10,533 nt of DNA from Deltaproteobacteria bacterium. GTDB lineage: Bacteria > Myxococcota_A > UBA9160. Below the pieces are notes generated by a model, which worked only from the letters and a program-made list of their open reading frames with translations, had not been told where the DNA came from and made no database searches. The translations under genes and the position numbers were made by a program. Shown here one piece after another: positions 5,411-10,533 of the stretch; positions within the stretch are counted from its first letter, which is position 1; each line of letters starts with the position of its first letter. Where the stretch lies: NCBI GenBank assembly GCA_003520425.1, contig DOUU01000146.1, positions 310-10,842 of the forward strand, written 5' to 3'.

Positions 5411-7588
5411 ATGGCCGCGCGCCGACCCAAGAACCGTCCCCGGAGCAAGGCTTACCGGGAGTTCGTCTCAGAGGCCGAAGAAATCCTCGAACGCATGCGC
5501 GGCGATCTGGCCGACCTCGCCGACCAAAGGGCGACGAGGGACGAGGCCGAACCCGACCTCGTGAACCGGCTCTTCCGCTCGGCGCACTCGCTGAAGGGCC
5601 TTGCCGGCATGTTCGGGCTCGACGGCATGAGCCAACTCGCCCACCACCTCGAGGACGTGCTGGACGGGCTCCGCCTCGGCCGGGTGCCTCTCAGCTCGCC
5701 GGCAGTGGGTCTACTCGACGAGGCGGTGACGGTCTTCTCGACGCTCACCCAAGAGATGTCCGAGTCCGCAGGCACGGCGCCTTCGGATAGCGTCGCAGCG
5801 GCGCTGGTGGCTCGCATCGAGGCCGCGGTGCGCTCGCCCGCGGATAGCCCGGGCACGACGGACCCGGTGGCCCGCCTCGCCGTCGACCCTGCGCTGCTGC
5901 GTGCGCTCACTGAGTACGAAGAGCATCGCCTGCGCGAGAACATGCGTCGCGGAAGGCGGATCGTGCTGGTCGAAGCGACGTTCGAGATCCTGTCCTTCGA
6001 GGAGGGCCTTGCGGAACTCACAAAGTCGGTGCGCGAGGTGGGCGAGGTTCTTTCGACCCTTCCCGCACCCGGAGATACGCCCGAGTCGCAGATCCGATTC
6101 TCGCTCCTTGCGGCGACGGATCTGGATGAGCTGGCCCTGGAGAGCGCCCTTGACCTGCCGAACGCACGGATCCGCACCGTCGCCGCGCCTGTGAGCGGTG
6201 AGGACGGGCGCGGGCCGGAGGCGGCGACGCCCGCGTCCCCGCCGAAGGTCACTCACGCCGAGAGCGCTCCCGTCGAGCGCTCGGGACAAAATGACAGCCA
6301 CAGCGGCGATCGGCCGGGCGACGGCGAGTCCGCCGATTCTGTGCACGGCCCCGGCGAGCCTGCAGGTGGAGCCTCGGAACTCGAGTCCCTCAAGTCGATC
6401 AGCGACACCGTCCGGGTCGACATCAAGAAGCTCGATGAACTCATGAACCTCGTGGGAGAACTCGTGATCCAGCGTTCGGCGATCGCCGGGATCGCGGCGC
6501 GGCTGTGCGCCGACCCGGCGACAGCGCGGGTCGGCACGGAGCTTTCGAAGCTCCACAAAGGGCTTGACCGCAAACTCCAAGAGCTCCAGTCCGGGGTGCT
6601 CGAGGTGCGGATGGTTCCGCTGCGACAGGTATTCGAGAAGCTCTCGCGCGTTGCACGCCGGCTGCGTCGCGATCTTGCCAAGGAGGTCCGCCTCGAGATC
6701 AAGGGCGCGGACACCGAGCTCGACAAGCTCCTCGTCGAAGAGCTCGTCGACCCCCTCGTCCACCTGGTGCGCAATGCCTTCGACCACGCGATCGAGTCGC
6801 CCGCTGAGCGCGAGCGCACGGGCAAGCCGCCCACAGGCACGATTCGGATCGAGGCATCGCAGCGGGGCAACCACGTCGTGATCGAGGTCGCGGACGATGG
6901 CCGCGGAATCGATCCCGCGGTCGTGCGAGCGCGTGCAGAAGCGAGCGGTCTCGTCTCGCCGGGCGAGGTGCTCTCGCAGCGCGAGACGCTCGAACTCATC
7001 TTCTCACCGGGCCTGTCCACGCGCGAGGAGGTGACGGAGACGAGCGGCCGCGGAGTGGGAATGGACGTGGTGCGGGCGAATCTGACCGCCCTCGGCGGGC
7101 TCGTGGACGTAGACTCGACCATCGGCCGCGGGACGCGCATCACGCTCACGCTGCCCATCACGTTGGCCATCATTCAGGCGCTGATCGTGGGCGTCGCCGG
7201 CCAGCGTTTTGCCATTCCGCTCACGTCCGTTCTCGAGACGCTCCTCGTCGAGCCGGGGTCGATTCAGCGCAGCGAGGGGCGCGAGATGCTGAACCTCCGC
7301 GGCCACCCTCTGACGCTGCGGCGGCTGGCTCGTGAGTTCGGGCTGCCCGAAGCCAGCTCCGACGCGAAGCTCTACGTCGTGGTGCTCGGCTTCGGTGACT
7401 CGAGGCTTGGGCTTCTCGTCGACCGCTTGGACGGTCAGCAGGACACTGTGATCAAGCCCATCCAGGGTCCGATCCAGAACGTGCGCGGTGTCACGGGAGC
7501 GACAGAGCTCGGGGATCAGGCCGCCGTACTCGTGCTCGATGTGTCCGCTCTCGTCGACGACGCCGTGCGGCGGCGGGAGGCGGCATGA
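5411..7588 (+). CDS. cheA: CheA chemotaxis histidine kinase
   Basis: A 725 aa cytoplasmic kinase that joins CheW and receptors, autophosphorylates on its Hpt domain, and phosphorylates CheY. Domains in order: Hpt (about 12-115) with phosphorylated H59 in FRSAHSLKGLAGMFGL; a substrate-binding-like segment (about 159-258) starting LLRALTEYEEHRLRENMRRG, unlike the enteric P2 and of the kind found in deltaproteobacterial CheA; an acidic Pro/Gly linker (260-325); dimerisation helices from 333 (VRVDIKKLDELMNLVGELV); an ATPase domain with N-box N455 (LVRNAFDHAI), G1 box DDGRGI (D495, G497, G499), F-box IFSPGLST (530-537) and G2 GRGVGMDVV (546-554); and a CheW-like regulatory domain (about 583-725). 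There is no C-terminal receiver as in FrzE or ChpA. ATG 5411 is chosen because it follows the cheY stop by four bases; only a weak GGGA Shine-Dalgarno is visible, so translation may rely on coupling. The stop overlaps cheW by ATGA. Confidence 0.95.
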   Translation: MAARRPKNRPRSKAYREFVSEAEEILERMRGDLADLADQRATRDEAEPDLVNRLFRSAHSLKGLAGMFGLDGMSQLAHHLEDVLDGLRLGRVPLSSPAVGLLDEAVTVFSTLTQEMSESAGTAPSDSVAAALVARIEAAVRSPADSPGTTDPVARLAVDPALLRALTEYEEHRLRENMRRGRRIVLVEATFEILSFEEGLAELTKSVREVGEVLSTLPAPGDTPESQIRFSLLAATDLDELALESALDLPNARIRTVAAPVSGEDGRGPEAATPASPPKVTHAESAPVERSGQNDSHSGDRPGDGESADSVHGPGEPAGGASELESLKSISDTVRVDIKKLDELMNLVGELVIQRSAIAGIAARLCADPATARVGTELSKLHKGLDRKLQELQSGVLEVRMVPLRQVFEKLSRVARRLRRDLAKEVRLEIKGADTELDKLLVEELVDPLVHLVRNAFDHAIESPAERERTGKPPTGTIRIEASQRGNHVVIEVADDGRGIDPAVVRARAEASGLVSPGEVLSQRETLELIFSPGLSTREEVTETSGRGVGMDVVRANLTALGGLVDVDSTIGRGTRITLTLPITLAIIQALIVGVAGQRFAIPLTSVLETLLVEPGSIQRSEGREMLNLRGHPLTLRRLAREFGLPEASSDAKLYVVVLGFGDSRLGLLVDRLDGQQDTVIKPIQGPIQNVRGVTGATELGDQAAVLVLDVSALVDDAVRRREAA

Positions 7589-8151
7589 GCCGCGAGGCCT
7601 ACGGCGTAGAGCTCGAGCCCGCAGAGCCCGATCCGAAGGAGGAGGGGAGGGCCGCGAGCCACGATCTGGACTGGGAGCGACTCGCACGGGCGGCCGCGAG
7701 CGGTCCGCAGGACCGCGAAGATGCCGCGCTGTTGCGGGAGTTCCTGACCTTCCAGCTGGCGGGCGATCCCTACGCCGTGCCCGTGGAGAGGGTTCGCGAG
7801 ATCGTGCGCATGCGCCCCGTGACGCCGGTCCCGCGCGTCCCTGCGGCGCTGCGTGGCGTGATCTCGTTGCGCGGGGAGATCGTCGAGGTCGTGGACTTGC
7901 GGTTGCAGCTCGGCCTCACGGCAGCAGAACCGACGCGCACGAGCCGCATCATCGTGCTGCACGGGGACGACGGCAAGATGAGCGGCCTGCTGGTGGACGC
8001 CGTCACCGACGTGCTGCGCGTAACCGAAGAGGCGATCCGATCCGACGGCCAGGGGGAGTCGGGGCGCGTCGCGGCGCTCTGCGTCCGGGGCGATCAGTTC
8101 ATCTCTGTCCTTGATTTCGAACGGGTGCTGGACCTTGGTGACGAGCTCTGA
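7585..8151 (+). CDS. cheW: CheW-type adaptor, first copy, with an acidic N-terminal extension
   Basis: A 188 aa coupling protein that links receptor tips to the CheA regulatory domain. Residues 1 to about 50 are a charged, probably unstructured extension (rich in Glu, Asp, Arg, Ala) not found in the minimal 150-170 aa CheW. The CheW fold follows: EFLTFQLAGDPYAVPVERVREIVRM (about 52-76), then GVISLRGEIVEVVDLRLQLGL with the conserved LRG arginine used for CheA/receptor contact, RIIVLHGDDGKMSGLLVDAVTDVLRV, and the closing VLDFERVLDL. The ATG start overlaps the cheA stop (ATGA 7585-7588) and is preceded by GGGAGG at 7575-7580. It is the more canonical of the two adaptors in this cluster. Confidence 0.93.
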   Translation: MSREAYGVELEPAEPDPKEEGRAASHDLDWERLARAAASGPQDREDAALLREFLTFQLAGDPYAVPVERVREIVRMRPVTPVPRVPAALRGVISLRGEIVEVVDLRLQLGLTAAEPTRTSRIIVLHGDDGKMSGLLVDAVTDVLRVTEEAIRSDGQGESGRVAALCVRGDQFISVLDFERVLDLGDEL

Positions 8152-8641
8152 ACAAACGACAAACATCGGTGCGCGACAAGGCGACCTCGCGTGCTTCGAG
8201 GTCAACGGGAACGTGTTGGCCATCGACGTGCTGCAGATCCGCGAGATTGTGCGATGGCGGGAGGTGACTCTGCTTCCCCAGGCGCCCGCGCTGATTGAGG
8301 GCGTGATCGACATGCGCGAGCGGGTGATTCCCGTCGTGGACTTGGGGCGGGCCCTGGGGGGCGCGGCGATCGAACGCACGGCACGAGCGCGCATCGTCGT
8401 GCTCGAAGTGGATGGCCTTGTGCTCGGACTGCGGGTCGGCGCCGCGATCGACGTCTTGAGCCTCGAGACTCAGACGGTCGAGCCGCCGCCGCAGCTGGCC
8501 ATGCAGGCCGGCTACGACGCAATCCGGGCGGTGGTCCGGCGGCCGGGTGCGTCGCCCGTGCTGGTGCTCTCGCTGGACCACCTCCTCGAAAACATCTATC
8601 GCTCGGCGCTTCCGGCGCCGGCGGTTGGGAGCGCTGCGTGA
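8138..8641 (+). CDS. cheW: CheW-type adaptor, second and more divergent copy
   Basis: A 167 aa CheW-domain protein following the first with a 14-base overlap. DLACFEVNGNVLAIDVLQIREIVRW and TLLPQAPALIEGVIDMRERVIPVVDLGRALGG are clear CheW strands. The contact motif is MRER instead of LRGE, so the arginine is kept but the following glycine is lost. RIVVLEVDGLVLGLRVGAAIDVLSL and VLVLSLDHLLENI complete the fold; the usual glycine-rich loop before the last strand is replaced by YDAIRAVVRRPGASP. The start is uncertain: GTG 8138 is favoured because TTG 8111 lies deeper in the upstream gene and TTG 8135 is adjacent; no strong Shine-Dalgarno is visible. It may bind a different receptor, or serve in a ring or competitive role. 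Confidence 0.9.
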   Translation: MTSSEQTTNIGARQGDLACFEVNGNVLAIDVLQIREIVRWREVTLLPQAPALIEGVIDMRERVIPVVDLGRALGGAAIERTARARIVVLEVDGLVLGLRVGAAIDVLSLETQTVEPPPQLAMQAGYDAIRAVVRRPGASPVLVLSLDHLLENIYRSALPAPAVGSAA

Positions 8642-10533
8642 GCGAGAGGCCGCAAACTCAAGACCTGCCCACCGGCGCGCAGCTCCGGCGCAGCATTCTG
8701 CTCCTGACGATGCCGTCCTCCCTCCTCGCCGTCGTGCTGATGAGCGGCTACCTGATGGCGCTCCTGCGGCTGCCGCCGGATCAGTGGTCCAGCTTCCGAT
8801 GGATCGTCGGCATTCTGTTCGTGATTCTGGCGGTTGCGGTGAACATCATGAACCGTCGGCAGGACGCGCGAATCGTCGCATGCCTCGGCCAGCTCCGAGA
8901 AGGTCGCGCATCCCCCGAGGACGTGCGTCATGCGTTCGCGGACATCGTGGACCTCCCGCGGCAGGTGTTCGTCGCCGGCCTGCTGTGGTGGTTCCTCGGT
9001 GGAGTCCTCGTCGCAGTGGCCATGCGGGTCATGCACGACGATTTCCGCCTCTTCTCGGGTGCGGTGATGATCGCAGCGGCGGGCTCAGGCGGGCTCGTTC
9101 AGCTGATCTTGCTCTATTTCCTTCTGCGAGGCCGTCTCGAACCGATCCGCGAGGCGCTTGCAACCCAGATTCCAGATCCGTCGGAGCGCGAACGACTCAT
9201 CACGACCGTGACCCTCGGTCGCAAGCTCCGCGTCGCGCTGATGGGTGTCACGCTCATGACCGTGGTCTTTGTGATCTTCCTGGCCAGTACGCGCACCCAG
9301 CGTTCGATCGATTCCTTTGTCAACAACGCACAGACCACGCTGCTCCACGGCATCCTGAGCGTACCGAGCAGCGAGCGGGCGGCGGCGATTGAGGGGGCTC
9401 GGCGTGAGGCCGGGACGCTCGGCTTTGGCTCTGACCTTCTCGTCCTCGACGAGAAGGCGGAAGTCCCCCAGGGCGCAAGGCATGCCCTCTCTCCGAGCGA
9501 GCTCCGTTCGATTCGCGAAGCCGACTCTGAGGCAGGTTCCAGCGCGGGGTTCGACTCCGGCCACCTCTTCGCCTGGCAGCGAATCCCGAACGACGGGCGC
9601 GTGCTCGTGCTCTCGGCAAGCCGCGACAGCCTGCACGGCGATGTCGCAAACCTCGACCTCATTTATGGCTTCTTGATCGTGTTCACGGTCGTGGTCGCGA
9701 TCGCTGTCGGCTGGCTCGTGGGACGCGACATGGACGGGGCGGTGAATGTGCTGCGCCGAGCGGCGGAGAAGATCGCCGAAGGCGATCTCACATCGGCTCA
9801 TGTCTTCGACTCTGAGGACGAGCTTGGCCAGCTGGCCCACAGCTTCGAGCGCATGGCGATCGGCCTGCGTGAGACGATCGGGAGGGTTGCCGGCGCGGCG
9901 GATCGCGTGGAGGCGGCTGCCGGAGAAATCTCCTCCGTGACCGAAAGCCTGGCCGGGGTCACCGTCGATCAGGTGCGCGGCATCCAGCAGGCCACAGTCT
10001 CCATGGAAAGCATCAACGTCCAGGTGACCGGCATCGCCGAATCCGCCGGCGCGCTCAACGTGTCGGTGGAAGAGTCCTCGAGCTCGATCCTCGAGCTCGG
10101 TGCCGTGGGCGAAGAGCTCAACGGAACCGCGTCCGTGCTCTCTCAAAAGGTGGACGAGGTTTCGAGTTCCATCGAGCAGATGATCCGCAGCGTGCGGCAG
10201 GTCGCCCAGAACGCCGAGGGCTTGGCCCAAGCGGCCGCGGAGACGTCGAGCAGCATGGAAGAGATGGCGAACTCCCTGCGTGAGGTCGACGCGAACGCAG
10301 CCGAGACCGCTCGACTGTCCAGTCGGGTGGTCGCAAGCTCGGAAAGTGGCCGGGAGCGGGTGCGCCAGACGATCGACGGGATGACCGCGATCCGCGAGGC
10401 TACCGAAACGGCCGAGCGCGTGATTCGCAGCCTGGCAGAGCGCGCGAAGGAGATCGGCGCCATCGTGGGCGTGATCGACGATGTGGCCGACGAGACCAAC
10501 CTGCTCGCCCTCAATGCCACGATCGAGGCGGCG
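8638..10533 (+). CDS. Methyl-accepting chemotaxis receptor with six membrane segments (partial, cut by the right edge)
   Basis: 632 codons are visible from GTG 8638 and the frame is open at the right edge. The start overlaps the cheW stop by GTGA and has GGGAG at 8627-8631. Predicted membrane helices lie at about 21-45, 54-71, 109-131, 138-163, 199-217 and 341-362. A hydrophilic stretch of about 120 residues (218-340) between helices 5 and 6 would be periplasmic and is the likely sensor; I recognise no known sensor fold in it. A HAMP domain follows (about 363-416, EGDL and DELGQLAHSF), lacking the usual early proline. Then comes the coiled signalling domain, ending at DETNLLALNATIEAA just before the hairpin turn. 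Arg-rich cytoplasmic flanks fit an N-in topology. The four extra N-terminal helices are unlike the two-helix enteric receptors. Being last after cheW makes it the cognate input of this CheA. Confidence 0.92.
   Translation, partial: MSERPQTQDLPTGAQLRRSILLLTMPSSLLAVVLMSGYLMALLRLPPDQWSSFRWIVGILFVILAVAVNIMNRRQDARIVACLGQLREGRASPEDVRHAFADIVDLPRQVFVAGLLWWFLGGVLVAVAMRVMHDDFRLFSGAVMIAAAGSGGLVQLILLYFLLRGRLEPIREALATQIPDPSERERLITTVTLGRKLRVALMGVTLMTVVFVIFLASTRTQRSIDSFVNNAQTTLLHGILSVPSSERAAAIEGARREAGTLGFGSDLLVLDEKAEVPQGARHALSPSELRSIREADSEAGSSAGFDSGHLFAWQRIPNDGRVLVLSASRDSLHGDVANLDLIYGFLIVFTVVVAIAVGWLVGRDMDGAVNVLRRAAEKIAEGDLTSAHVFDSEDELGQLAHSFERMAIGLRETIGRVAGAADRVEAAAGEISSVTESLAGVTVDQVRGIQQATVSMESINVQVTGIAESAGALNVSVEESSSSILELGAVGEELNGTASVLSQKVDEVSSSIEQMIRSVRQVAQNAEGLAQAAAETSSSMEEMANSLREVDANAAETARLSSRVVASSESGRERVRQTIDGMTAIREATETAERVIRSLAERAKEIGAIVGVIDDVADETNLLALNATIEAA

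Noticed and set aside
5711..6874. A 387-codon open frame on the minus strand inside cheA
   Set aside because: It is antisense to a fully conserved CheA. Long opposite-strand open frames are expected in GC-rich genes, and the translation (Arg/Leu-rich) matches no family I recognise.
9085..10230. A 381-codon open frame on the minus strand inside the chemoreceptor
   Set aside because: The plus strand encodes a clear HAMP and signalling domain here. The antisense product is His/Asp/Arg-rich with no recognisable motif.
1..10533. tRNA, rRNA, CRISPR array, insertion sequence or phage features
   Set aside because: No direct-repeat array, no terminal inverted repeats with target duplication, no transposase or integrase motif and no cloverleaf-like segment was seen. 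Nearly all the sequence is accounted for by conserved genes.

Overview
The window comes from a GC-rich bacterial chromosome (visibly well above 60% G+C). All genes lie on the + strand and codon use is uniform, with no sign of a mobile element, RNA gene, CRISPR array or integration scar. The gene set points to a Myxococcota or other deltaproteobacterial-type genome: a lone peptidase-M17 N-terminal-domain gene coupled to nusB, a PATAN/DUF4388 protein, and a CheA and chemoreceptor of the type seen in that group. This is inference from family knowledge, not a database match.

Region 1 (1-2830) is a tightly coupled housekeeping operon: ribD (bifunctional riboflavin deaminase/reductase), ribH (lumazine synthase), nusB (transcription antitermination) and a protein that is only an M17 aminopeptidase N-terminal domain. 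Each junction is a 4-base GTGA stop/start overlap. Riboflavin synthase (ribE/ribC) and ribBA are not between ribD and ribH.

Region 2 (2831-10533) is a chemosensory cluster: a PATAN/DUF4388 + degenerate receiver + GAF-like protein, a single-domain CheY, CheA, two different CheW adaptors, and a six-helix membrane chemoreceptor cut off by the right edge just before its signalling tip. CheA autophosphorylates when receptor and CheW couple to it, and passes phosphate to CheY. The PATAN protein lacks the residues for normal phosphorylation and is more likely a binding or scaffold output. The gene content (PATAN-receiver, CheY, CheA, CheW, receptor) resembles the cyanobacterial Pix/Pil-Chp type IV pilus phototaxis/motility clusters. 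No cheR, cheB or cheD is seen; they may lie beyond the window.

The two non-coding gaps (2831-3021 and 4858-5022) are the most informative small regions. The one before cheY holds an exact match to the sigma-28 (FliA) -10 element GCCGATAA with a partial -35 and a strong Shine-Dalgarno downstream. The one before the PATAN gene holds a weaker element of the same layout with the standard 11-base spacer. If both are real, the chemosensory genes are transcribed separately from the rib-nusB operon, by a motility-type sigma factor.
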